Assembly (NCBI GenBank): GCA_029531795.1
Contig: JAPEIS010000003.1
Coordinates: forward strand, 2,356,001 to 2,420,000
DNA length: 64,000 nucleotides
Origin: Sclerotinia nivalis
Taxonomy: Eukaryota > Ascomycota > Leotiomycetes > Helotiales > Sclerotiniaceae
Reading direction: 5' to 3'
Numbering within the stretch: the stretch's first letter is position 1; the number at the start of each line of letters is the position of its first letter. Below are positions 1-10,127 of this stretch, piece by piece. The notes beneath the pieces are model-generated. The model saw only the letters and a list, made by a program, of their open reading frames with translations. It had not been told where the DNA came from and ran no database searches. Position numbers and translations under genes: made by a program.

Positions 1-295
1 GCTACCTAGCTATAAATCATAGTGAGCAACTGTAGGAAACGCATCCATATCAAGTCATCAAACCATCAAACCATAAGTTTCGTTCCTGCAACACCAAGTG
101 TAAAAGCCCTATTTCCTGATAAGCTGCTATCTCACCACCGATTCCCATGTTTATTCAAACCCTTCATAACACTATTGTGAATAAACTCGTAAAGACATGT
201 GTATTCCATAACCCCAACTCCTCGCTGTGCTTTTTGCTCTCCGTAAGCAAAACAAAATTCGTTTACATCACACCTCTTTCATGAATTGATGAGTA
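1..295. other. Left edge, no gene seen
   Basis: This is the downstream flank of the minus-strand gene that ends at 296. I see no open frame, repeat or RNA signature here. It probably holds the 3' untranslated region of that gene. Confidence 0.5.
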
Positions 296-2110
296 CTACC
301 GGGCAAGTTGATCACTGCTTGCTTCACATTCCTCAAAATCCAACTCCCATTTATCAACTTCTTGGAATTTTCTCGCCGCTTTCTTCAATTCCTTTCCTAC
401 TCTCTTTTCTAATTCCGAACTATTCTCACTCCGAGGCTCTTCCGGTGATGTTGTGTCTTGAATTGGTGCCAAGCTATCATCTTGATCAGCTTCATTTTCC
501 TTATCCGATGTTGTAGTCGCCGGTTTCCTTCCATAGGTTCTTTTTCCTTTGCCTTTTGCGGTAGGTTTGGCTTTCTGAGTACGTTTTGGAGGTGGGGCAG
601 ATGCTCTGGAAGTAGATCGTGCAGATGCTTGACGACGAGTAGTTGGTGCGACGGTTATGGTTAGTTCGTCATCATGTTCACCAAGGCCAGTAACATCTAC
701 TTCACCATCGGAAGATTCCACGTCTAAAGCGGATCGATGACGTTGACGACGTCTTGGAAGTAGAGCCTGTAGAGCTGCGGTAGATAGTGTTGCAGGTTGA
801 GGTGCGACTTTACGTGTAGGTCGTTTGGAGGTGGACCGTGTCGGTATGTCGGGAGAATGTGTGAGTGAGGGTGGAGAAGATATAGGAGAGGATCGCATTT
901 CTGAATTTGCAACACGTGGTGGAGTCCGAGGTTGTATAATGCGTCGAGGTCGGGTGATTGCTTGATGTGGATTTAAAGTAAGTTGAGGAGGGGGTGGAGG
1001 TGATGGTAAAGATTGAGCAGGTGAGAGAGAAGAACTGCTACCACGTGGAGGTGCCATAGTTTCACTCATAGGCTCGGGTGTTGTGATGCGTTCGATTGAT
1101 GGTAACGGCGAATCATTTAGTGAAAGCTCTTTATCTAGTTCCGGTAAATTATTCTCTTCCTCTTCATTACTTTCTATCGGCGCAGTCGCAGGTACAGTAT
1201 CTTCAGGATCCGAGTCGTTCACAGGCAATTTGGAAGGGCTCTGCTGCGCTTGCGAAGCCTCTTGTGAACGTGGAACTTGTACGTTGGATAGTTTTCGCTT
1301 TCTTGAACTCGAAGATGAAGGTACAGCTCTTCCCTTGGTAAAGTTTAAAGGTGTTGATTCATCTTCCGGCGCAAAACCATCCGAATCTGAATCCGAATCA
1401 AATGTAGGTCTTGCTTGCTCTGGCTTTCGCGCCGTTCCCAATATACTAGGTTCTCGAGCTCTCCTTTTGAAGTTACCGAGGCGCAACACTGATCCAATTT
1501 CTGGTCTATCCCCGGCTACGCTACTTGGTCTCCTAGATCCGGCGCGTCCTCTAAATGTTCCTAATCCTAGCCCAGATGTATTACTCTTGCCAACACTTGT
1601 GAGACCATTCTCCTCTGCCAAATCCGAATCTATACTGCTTGATCGAGCTCGCGCACCTTGCTGCCCTAAAATACTCGGTTCTCGTGCCCTTCTCCGAAAG
1701 TTTCCAATCGCAAGCACAGAATTGTCTATGGCCGATGTGAGTCTACCTCTTTTTCCTGCCTCAATCTCAGGACTACTAGATACTCGCATAGCATCACCAT
1801 CCGATTCTATACCCGGCGCATTCTTCGGGTTTGCGGTATACATAGCTTTCCTAGGTTTTGTGCCCTCGATATCGCTCGCGGTATTACGACCACTAGTTCG
1901 TGTTGCAACAGCCTTTCCCTTGACCAACTTCTTGGCGCTCGCGGATCCATTGCGGTCCTCATCACTAACATCATATAAATCGTTAAAAGGACGCGTTGCC
2001 GGTGCTGCCGTTGGTACAGGTTCTGTCGCGACTGGTTCCGTCGAATCTACGACGCGTGGGGCAGGCGCTGGCGCAGAACGAGTAACTTTTGTACGCTTTG
2101 GACGAGGCAT
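296..2110 (-). CDS. Basic low-complexity protein with repeated REPSILG motifs
   Basis: Single-exon frame of 604 residues with ATG at 2110 and TAG at 296-298. The product starts MPRPKRTKVT and is rich in Ser, Pro, Arg and Glu. It has many basic patches, for example a KGKGKRTYGRK-type stretch near residue 540, so a nuclear location is likely. A motif of the form LGNF(R/K)RRAREPSILG occurs at about residues 134-149 and 210-225, with a degenerate copy at about 181-198. The C-terminus (about residues 560-604) is the most ordered part, with a predicted charged helix containing KKAARKFQEVDKWELDFEE. I do not recognise a catalytic or DNA-binding domain. The large plus-strand frame lying over it (1083-2141) is its antisense shadow. 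The family looks conserved among filamentous ascomycetes from memory, but no function is claimed. Confidence 0.8.
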   Translation of the reverse strand: MPRPKRTKVTRSAPAPAPRVVDSTEPVATEPVPTAAPATRPFNDLYDVSDEDRNGSASAKKLVKGKAVATRTSGRNTASDIEGTKPRKAMYTANPKNAPGIESDGDAMRVSSSPEIEAGKRGRLTSAIDNSVLAIGNFRRRAREPSILGQQGARARSSSIDSDLAEENGLTSVGKSNTSGLGLGTFRGRAGSRRPSSVAGDRPEIGSVLRLGNFKRRAREPSILGTARKPEQARPTFDSDSDSDGFAPEDESTPLNFTKGRAVPSSSSSRKRKLSNVQVPRSQEASQAQQSPSKLPVNDSDPEDTVPATAPIESNEEEENNLPELDKELSLNDSPLPSIERITTPEPMSETMAPPRGSSSSLSPAQSLPSPPPPPQLTLNPHQAITRPRRIIQPRTPPRVANSEMRSSPISSPPSLTHSPDIPTRSTSKRPTRKVAPQPATLSTAALQALLPRRRQRHRSALDVESSDGEVDVTGLGEHDDELTITVAPTTRRQASARSTSRASAPPPKRTQKAKPTAKGKGKRTYGRKPATTTSDKENEADQDDSLAPIQDTTSPEEPRSENSSELEKRVGKELKKAARKFQEVDKWELDFEECEASSDQLAR

Positions 2111-4438
2111 TTTGTATAAATATTGGCGGATTAATAGTTAATATTGAATTCAGTATGTTTTCGAGATTGTAGAAAGTCATTTATCGCATTTCGTGGATAT
2201 TTTGGTTGTGAAGATAAAATGTTGTGTTGTAGGTGATAGTTGACCGCGTCAATGTCTGACCTGTCGTGATTTAATTTGTTAGCGGCAAAATGGAGCTATC
2301 GTAGAATTTCATCATGAATAATTCAACACAAAACAACATACACCGAAACCAAAACCAAAACTATTAAATCACTGTTAATTCATCTCAATTTGCGACCAAT
2401 TTTTTTCAACTTTTACAAGCAAAGACGATCTCCATAATCTGACTGTGCTTCACATGCCATGCCTTGCGATAGAACTGGGTCAAAAGAGAATTATGACAGA
2501 ATAGAGTTGGGTCAGCGCCCACTTACTTTTAGAGAGCCGTTTGAAGCGTCTGAAGTGTTGACCTGAAAATAATTGGTTTTTCGCAATACTTGAGGCTCTT
2601 TAAGCAAAGAAGCGGATTCATTGATAGTTCCATGAATGACGAGTTTGTAAATGTTGTGTTGTGGCAGCGCGATAGCCACAGGTTGGTGATCCTATCACCT
2701 ATGAGTATCACATTGCTCTAATGTGCGTATGCATCATTGCAAATTTTTAATTTACTTCACCAAGTGGATTCGTCGCAAAAACGAGTACTTGCAGACTCTC
2801 TCAAATTAAACCCTGAGGGTCTTGATAGTTTTCCGCTCATCAAGACTAAATGTGGCACATATAGTTACATCGCACCTCGGTAGTGCCTAATCCTCTCAGG
2901 TCCATTATGAAGCACACAAAACACAGGAAAAGGCGAATTTGAGTACCTATTAGCATCAACTTTCAAACTGTTATCCTCATTCTTTGTTTCGGCGGCCATG
3001 TTGCTCCCAGAAATGACGATGGCAGCTAGTCGCTTTGCGCCTCATCAATGTGTAAAATTTCACCGACTTTTGATAGCAACGAATGTGATAATTGAATACA
3101 ATTTAAGTCTTGGCACTCTCAAAATAAAACTTTGTGTAACGTGTTGTTTATCGGCCGAGTTTGAAAATCCTATTTTCCATATTCAATATCCACATTGATA
3201 CTGGACATTGCTTCCTGAGAGCTATGCAGGTACTCGGTCACCAAAAAATATATGTCAGATCTAATGAAATTGTATGCAAGGCGAAGTAGGGGTGGTTGAG
3301 GCTGAAACACTAGCTCTGTTACATCAATGCTAGCTTTCCAATAGCAGATTTTAGACAGCAACGGCTATACGACAACGTTAAAACGTTTGTGGCTGCAAGT
3401 AAACACTCGGCCCGTGCCGATGTTGACACTACACCCAACTAGTAGCTTGGGCAAGCAGGTTCACGGGTACTCCGGCCCTCCACCCAACTATGACCTTCGG
3501 AACAGCATATTGTGGAATTGAGTTCGTGAAACCCCGCTTAGAGATGACATGGATATAGATCATTATCCCAAGTGGCTAAGCATTCGCACGTTGCTTTGTG
3601 CAAACACGTCGTTAACTATTACTTATTTAAGAATCGCGGGACCTATCTACGGGGTAGCCTCCCACCTTTGTCGATGACGTTTGTCTCTACGGATTTCAAG
3701 TCGGTTCGCTGTCAGTGAGGAGGTTATGATGATTTTGAACTCTTGATCATGCCTCACCGGCTTTAATTATTTTTAGTATGATTGGCGTCGTGAAAGATTA
3801 TTTTCTAAATCACCATTCGCCAATACCTGAATTAGCAATGCTATATGTTGAATTTCGTGTACCTTTGAGGTAGTGAGCGTATTATTATTCGAAGCGATTA
3901 TACCCCACTTCAGGCCGAAATGACTGGTAGGGTACCGCCGGAAGTTACCCCTCCTTCATGAAAAGTCGGGATCTATGTTCCCAAAAGGTCAAGATTTTCA
4001 CTCCTCATGACTTCCACTACAAACCACAAGCTGAAATATTTCCCCTGGCGGCAATAATAGCCCATCAGCATCTCGAAATTTACTCCAATCACGAATACAT
4101 AGCGTAAAGTCTGTCGTCATACTACAAATTTACCCGGGTGGACGCTACCCCTGAACAAGGCTGACTTTTGCTTCTACTTTTGATCTCCAAAGAGCAAAGA
4201 CACACCGCATCTTTGCAACATTTCCGTGATGTTTCACCAAATCTATCTATGATGGTATACTCATTGAGGCGTGGGATCGCGCCAACTCATCTGGCAGATG
4301 TAAGCCATGGGGGCCGTTGGGATATTGAAACATAAAAAGTGAAACTACAATTGGAAGACTTTTCTATCGTTGAAGCTATATATGTTAAGTGCGATCTTCA
4401 AATTTACTTCACGATCATTCATATTACCGGGCATCAAG
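2111..4438. other. Intergenic, no gene supported
   Basis: 2.3 kb of AT-rich sequence upstream of the minus-strand gene at 296-2110. Only short frames under 70 codons occur, none with homology I can recognise or convincing splice partners. The proximal part (about 2111-2500) presumably holds that gene's promoter. Confidence 0.5.
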
Positions 4439-5101
4439 ATGTGTAAGTAAACACTGCTAAGCTACATCGTTCCTTGACTGACACCTTCTTAGTGGGCGCT
4501 GATAATATTATCGACATTACATTTGGGGTTGTAAGCGTCATTTTGGCGGTGATCAGTATTTACTTGACATGCAGACATCATCCGTCTAGAGGTAAGACAA
4601 TTCTAGTTGCTTGGTCAACTCCGACCACAGGCGCAGTGTCTTGCATGACCGGCCCTTCAGATTCCCTTTGACTAATTAGTTATAGAGCCTGATATTGAAC
4701 ACGGCACAGACTTTGAAGGCAAATCAATCATACCCGACCCTGGCACAGCTTCTATTCCTTTGTACTCAAATACGCGGTCATTTCCCGTAGAATCAGACCA
4801 AACGGTCGAATCGGCTGCAAATTATCCACAACCAGACAGCCTCTCCACTGCGGATTACTATGATATTTCCTCTGGGGCTTCGCATACACAGCATCAAATT
4901 GCCGCGTTAAATTTACAACCTTGGCCTAACATTTCTTCTCGGGCTCCGAATATACAACATCAAATTCCCTCGCCGACTGTACAATGGTGGCCTGACACGC
5001 CCGAAGTCACGCCCGAAGTCACGACGACGTCAGAATCTCCAACTTCTCATGCTTACTACCACCACTCACTCCAGTCTTTTCTTTTAAAGGAGCTTGAGTG
5101 A
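4439..5101 (+). CDS. Small single-pass membrane protein, hypothetical
   Basis: Proposed exons are 4439-4442, 4493-4591 and 4686-5101, giving 172 residues. The introns have GTAAGT and GTAAGA donors and AG acceptors, and all phases agree. The N-terminus reads MLGADNIIDITFGVV, followed by a hydrophobic helix (about residues 8-27) and a basic stop-transfer segment CRHHPSR. The remainder is a polar Pro/Ser/Thr/Gln-rich tail with two related segments (ASHTQHQIA and APNIQHQIP). This looks like a type III or signal-anchored single-span protein with a cytosolic disordered tail. The start is uncertain: the proposed first exon is only 4 nt long, and an alternative reads through from ATG 4474 (MTDTFLVGADN). 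No family was recognised. Confidence 0.5.
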
Positions 5102-7280
5102 TCTTTTTGGATCGAGTATTTGTTTCGTATTAGCGACATCGATAGTGTTCAAGTGTGCTGAGTTGGCTTGTGAGGAGTTTAGATATGCGCTGGCGCAGGA
5201 ATATCAATTTGACAGTAGTATGGCATGGAGTGTTAGGTTTTGATGTTCTTTTGGATTCTGGATTTTGCGATTATTCACGGTAAATTTTCTTTTTGTTCTT
5301 GGGATATGATCTGAAAAAAAAGGGGGGGAGAGGGGGGGTGGCGCAAAAATGAAAGGCAACATATTGGTGATAATGGCAATACTTCAGAAGATGTGTACAG
5401 GATATGTGTAGAAAAAGCAATTTGCAAGGAATGGGTTTTTCAAATTTGAGTGAAATATTTTCCAAATGTCAAGTGACAACATGAGTTCCAGTATGACGGG
5501 GTTTTGCTCGATGATCTGCGAGGGCCTTGAATAATAAGTATCCGATACTTCCGGCCGCAAATGGGTTTCTTCATCAATATGCATATGCGTGTGATTTATC
5601 ACTGACCCACTTTACTTGAGGATGTGAGCATGCATCTGCACCAAAACATCATTTTTGTGGATCAGAACGGGCGCTTATGTATTGATGTGGAGAGAGACAA
5701 ACACCCATCAAATAACGATCATGTATCTCGGATTAACTGCTGTGTACTGAGCCTTTCGAAGAACGCTATCGGAGAATGATATTAGATACTCTTTGCGGTT
5801 GAGTTTCTCTTCACTTGGGGGGCGTCATTCTAAAGGGACGTCATTCCAAAATCGCCCCTGCTAGTGTCCGAATTATACCGAATTTATGAGATATATGAAA
5901 TTGGGGGAATGATGATAATGAGGAAGTGATAGTGGTAAAGTCACCATAAACTCTATTTGGTGAGTTTGCTATAGCGATTTTGTCACTTGACCCCCTGAAA
6001 TTTCTCTTTTGCTTGGACTTTAAGGTTACGAATAGCTTCATCTTCCACTTCGAATCCCCCCGTTGTAGATCTCGTATCACTCGCACTCGTCAGGCCTTAT
6101 TTTTGATATTCTAACCCTTTTTACAAAAGGTTTAAAGGGTTTGCCAGCTGTAACCCAACTGTAAAATAAGAAACCTACATGTGATGAGAAATTCAGCAGT
6201 AAAAAGTCTATATTGAATCCTATTTTATTACCCTAAGCGGTCTCATCTCATTACTGAACCGAGGGGTCTTGTCCTATGATTTGTGTACATGTCTCCTCTA
6301 CTGATTAAAAATCAGAAACTAATCACAAGAAGATGCAGCCGTACCCCGGTTCTTTACTGCATATACATACCTATATATAAGAGTATACGAAGTACTCAGA
6401 CCACGTTCGTTTCAGCTTGACAGGTTAAATTCCACTTGAAAGGATTCACCGGGCAAATAAGCAAACTGGTCAATTAACTGAACGATCTACGGTCATCACT
6501 TTTCGATTGTTGAAATTTAAAGTCCATAGTTTATGTTCGGTTCTAGAAAGTGATGAAAGCTCGGAATGTCCCTGAAGAGAGAATTTCTATCAGAATACCG
6601 TTGTAGTACTCCGTAGACTTATTAGACTTGCGTTCAGTTGACAGGTGATAGATATGTTTTACCGTGAGAATGTGTATATTGTGTGATCACCATAACGCTA
6701 GGGTGGGGAATAAGGTTAATCGTGGGCTAAGACTAGTTCTGGGGGCCCGCTGAGCCTGATCACTAGCCACCACATACCTCCAGCCTACGAGAAGGGAGCT
6801 AGTCTTAATCTACAGTTACCTTTCATTCACACTCATAACGATCTCCACTAATACCAGCCGCACAAAGGCCTAAAGAGAAACAACTAACAATCTCTCAGCC
6901 GCAACTCCACAGCTGTCATTCTGCTAACTACGCCTCGCTACCACCCGCTCCACTATCAAATACCCCGCCATTTTTCCCGCCGCTATTTTTACCTTCTTCC
7001 CCGCCGTCAAACATTCATATTCTCCTGCTCCATATTTAATTACGCGCCTACCAATCTCCGCGCAAACTTTTACGTGAAGCGCGCTTAGTGTGCAATACAG
7101 AACTATTAGCGCTAGTCTCCTTGCTTTGAGCTCCGTGGTAATCGGTCAACAAGACGTCTTCAATCACGTAAGTAGTCGCTTTGACTAAATTACATATGCT
7201 TCGTACCACTATTATCAAACTATATCATGATTTGGAAATTCAAAAAGAAGGCAATCTCACATAACAAGGAGAACCGGAAG
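5102..7280. other. Intergenic, no gene supported
   Basis: 2.2 kb without a gene I can support. It has a poly-G/A tract near 5313-5340 and otherwise AT-rich unique-looking DNA. Short frames such as 5841-6086 (minus) have no recognisable product or splice context. Confidence 0.45.
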
Positions 7281-7507
7281 ATTAGAAACAGGGCTGGGCA
7301 AAGGGTAGGGTATATCCATAATAAACCGGAGTAAAATCTGCCGGTATATTACTTTGCTCTATTTCTAGAGTATAGTAATTATTTTGTGAAATGATACCAA
7401 TTGATATTGTTGGATAATTACTTTATAAAACCTTTTTAGGGTAGATAACTCTTCCATAAAGATTAAATACCCTGGGTAGGGTATAGGTACCCAGCCCTGA
7501 TTAGAAA
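7281..7507. mobile_element. hAT-type MITE with 8-bp target site duplication
   Basis: The element spans 7289-7499 (211 bp). It has perfect 10-bp terminal inverted repeats, CAGGGCTGGG at the left end and CCCAGCCCTG at the right end. An exact 8-bp direct repeat ATTAGAAA flanks it at 7281-7288 and 7500-7507. Eight-bp target duplications and CAGGG-type ends are characteristic of the hAT superfamily. No transposase frame fits inside, so it is a non-autonomous miniature element. Subterminal GGGTAGGGTATA repeats lie just inside both ends. The intact ends and duplication suggest a fairly recent insertion. It sits about 330 bp upstream of the Clr5-domain gene and may lie in its promoter. Confidence 0.9.
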
Positions 7508-7835
7508 AGATGCGACGCGTGACATCACGGGATTGGACGCATTCGCATTGACCCTTGAAATTTTTTTGAGGAACTTTGGGGATTTTTTGTCCTTGTATGG
7601 AACCTTGGATCTGCATGCGAGGAGGGGCACGCAAAGCCACAGTCTAATTGCTGACTGCAGCAGCTTGAATATCAGACAATTCAAGATTCTTAAGTACCGA
7701 CAATATCCCAGATATATGTTTCTTGAAGTTAATTGAAGTGAAATCCCCAAAAACTTTGTATGTTTTACTCCAAATTAAACAGTTGCATATTTCCTCACAA
7801 CCTAGAATTTAAGTAAGGTTAATTCAGACCCAACA
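7508..7835. promoter_or_regulatory. Upstream region of the Clr5-domain gene
   Basis: 328 bp between the MITE and the ATG at 7836. No distinct motif was recognised, and the coding-like frames here overlap the MITE and look like noise. It is likely promoter and 5' untranslated region. Confidence 0.35.
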
Positions 7836-9390
7836 ATGAAGCAACAAAAACCCCACACCAAGCATACCACCTCCCCGACCTCCTCCACTAAACAAACTCG
7901 AACGGGTCCCCGCACCTCCGCTTTACACCTAGCAGAATGGGAAGAAAAGCGCTCTATAATCTCAGACCTCTATCGCCATAACACGCTCCAAGAAACACGC
8001 GATATAATGAGTAAAAAATATGGATTTTCTCACTCGTAAGTTTTGTGTCGGGGCTTCATAATACATTTATTCAAGTTATCCCTTTACTGATATTAGTTGG
8101 ACGAAGAGAAAAGCTATTCAAGGAAAAACTTAATGAATGGGGTTTGTGTAAATACATGCCCATATCCACCGCAATATGGGTATTAAAACATGAAAAATGG
8201 ATGCGGGATAAGGGGAAAGGGGTCGTGTATACATTTAGCGGGTGTAGGGTTAATATGGCTAAGATACGGAGGAAGGCTAGGAGAGCGGGGATTAAGATTG
8301 GTAAAAGTGAGGGGGTTGGTATGTTTTGGTTTATCCTGTTGTTTACTCTTTGGAAATACTTACTGTGGTTGTAGATCCCATTTCTCCTCCAAATCTTGAG
8401 TATATCACTACGGAAGCTAAAAGTGAAGATTCTTCACAAGATAGCATTACTCCTGTTAGCTCCTCGTCTTCGAACGCAAGTGTTCATTCAGATGATAGTG
8501 TAGGTACTCTTGATGGTTATTTATCTTCTGAAGAAACCCAGGGTCGGATTTGGACATCACCGGAGCGATATACCACGCCAATCCCAAGTGTTGGACCCCC
8601 AACTTGGCATGACAAATCATCACAAGACGTCCTGGAAATATACCACGAAGGAATAGATATCTGGCATCAAACACGAAGTTCAGATCCGTCTATCGAACTT
8701 CTTGGGACTCAGAACGCCTCCATCAAATTCCACGAAGCGTTATTTGGATTTAACTATCTACATTCACCCAACGATTTGAAAACAAGAGGTGCAGCCTACC
8801 ATCTGGCGGAATGCTATGCTCATCTCGGTCAGAAAGAACATTTCATCGCCGTTCTCGACTGGTTGGGCAGGGAATTAGTAAGGTGTGGAAATAAGTCTGA
8901 TGAGACGAATGCGCATGTGGTTCGAGTTATGGATCTTTTTCGTGCATGTGGTACTCCGAAAGAAGCGGTTACGTTATTATATACAAGCTTAGCAGAACAG
9001 CAAGATTCCCCATTTTGATATGTCTCCTTCACAATTCCAAATATTTGTCAAGATCTAATGTGAACATACAACAGTCCTCACGTGCATAATATCAAATCAT
9101 ATGCTCCACCTCCAGCAGCCAACTCTTCTACACAGATACCCAACAAATCAATTGCTCCAGAAGCGATCTCGGAATATCTACACCTGATCAAAAGATCACT
9201 AGATAACTCTACTACTATGGAGGACTTTGAGAAACATTTGGACGCGATCAAAACAACACTCTACGGATCGAAACAAGAGTCTTCGGCACGACTATTGCTT
9301 AAACTCTTTATGATGTGTTGTCAGATATATTCGGATTCTGGAAGTGGTCGGAATTTTCTTTCGGGAGAATTAGGGACTTGTTACAAATAA
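7836..9390 (+). CDS. Clr5-domain protein
   Basis: Proposed exons are 7836-8035, 8107-8318, 8375-8999 and 9075-9390 (450 residues). The N-terminal third holds a Clr5-type domain: WEEKRSIISDLYRHNTL.E, then YGFSHSEKLFKEKLNEWGLCKY, which spans the first intron. This domain occurs at the N-terminus of many fungal proteins, and in fission yeast Clr5 is linked to heterochromatic silencing. A basic segment (KIRRKARRAGIKIGK) follows, then an acidic/Ser-rich linker and a helical region resembling the helical C-termini common in this family. The first two introns have GTAAGT and GTATGT donors. The third is inferred as GC-AG (donor GCAAGA at 9000, branch CTAAT, acceptor at 9074). If it is not spliced, the protein ends at TGA 9016-9018 with 351 residues and 9075-9390 is non-coding. 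The domain call is strong; the last exon is tentative. Confidence 0.75.
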
Positions 9391-10020
9391 GAATGCCGTG
9401 TGAATATCTGGGGTGCGGTAAATTACTGGAGGTCAAAATGGGGGCTACCATCTGACGGTTATTATGGTTGATGGCAGATAATGGCACGCTTTTTCAAAGA
9501 GATGTGTTGAATAGATATAAAGTTATGTTACATACTTCGTATAGTTTTAAAAACATAACCTTTTTAATTTTTAACGCCGACGCAATAATTTAATGAATTG
9601 AACCAAAGGAAAAATAAATTCTTCTAAATCACCTCTCCACGGTATGCTACATAAATTCGCCAATTCCAACTCGCACCCTCAACTGCCAACTCGAACCTCA
9701 ACATTAGTCAGAAAGCAAAATTTCTCAAGGCCATCGCACTTTCCTCCATGCGTCAGGTTTTGACTGGATACCAGACGGTTTATTTTATTTTCTCCCAGTT
9801 CAATTATGTCTGTAACATTATGTTAGTATGAGGTACGAATACTATGAATAGCAACAAGAGGGTTTCAGGGCGCTATCCATCGGCATGTCAAAAAGTAATT
9901 TGTCAGTTCTTTTTTATGTGATCCAGATCTCCGCTTGGACTTGAGCTTGAGCAAGTTGACAAATGCTACTGAGGTGATTACGATTGATTGGTTGGCTGAA
10001 GTCAGTACCGTAGCTCAACC
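9391..10020. other. Intergenic, no gene supported
   Basis: AT-rich flank downstream of the Clr5-domain gene. No frame with recognisable content. Presumably it holds the 3' untranslated region of that gene at its left end. Confidence 0.4.
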
Positions 10021-10030
10021 GACGTTGGGG

Positions 10031-10127
10031 GTGCGGGATTTGGTGGGAGGGGCGCTGCGCGCCTGTTCGCCCCAGTGATCTATACTATAGGATACAGAGC
10101 TTTAGGCTCTGTGGGCTGTCCCCGCAC
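10031..10127. repeat. GC-rich nested inverted repeat, possibly structured
   Basis: An outer pair GTGCGGG (10031-10037) and CCCGCAC (10121-10127) encloses two further hairpins. The first is GGGGCG/CGCCCC at 10049-10054 and 10068-10073, with GGCGC-TGC-GCGCC nested around 10051-10063. The second is ACAGAGC/GCTCTGT at 10094-10100 and 10106-10112 with a 5-nt loop. The 97-bp block is strikingly GC-rich against an AT-rich background and folds as a three-way junction on paper. It could be a small mobile GC cluster, a structured RNA or a relic of a transposon end. No known family was recognised. Confidence 0.45.

Noticed and set aside
1083..2141. 352-codon plus-strand frame
   Set aside because: It is antisense to the 604-residue minus-strand gene and its Ser/Leu-rich product reflects the opposite strand's codons.
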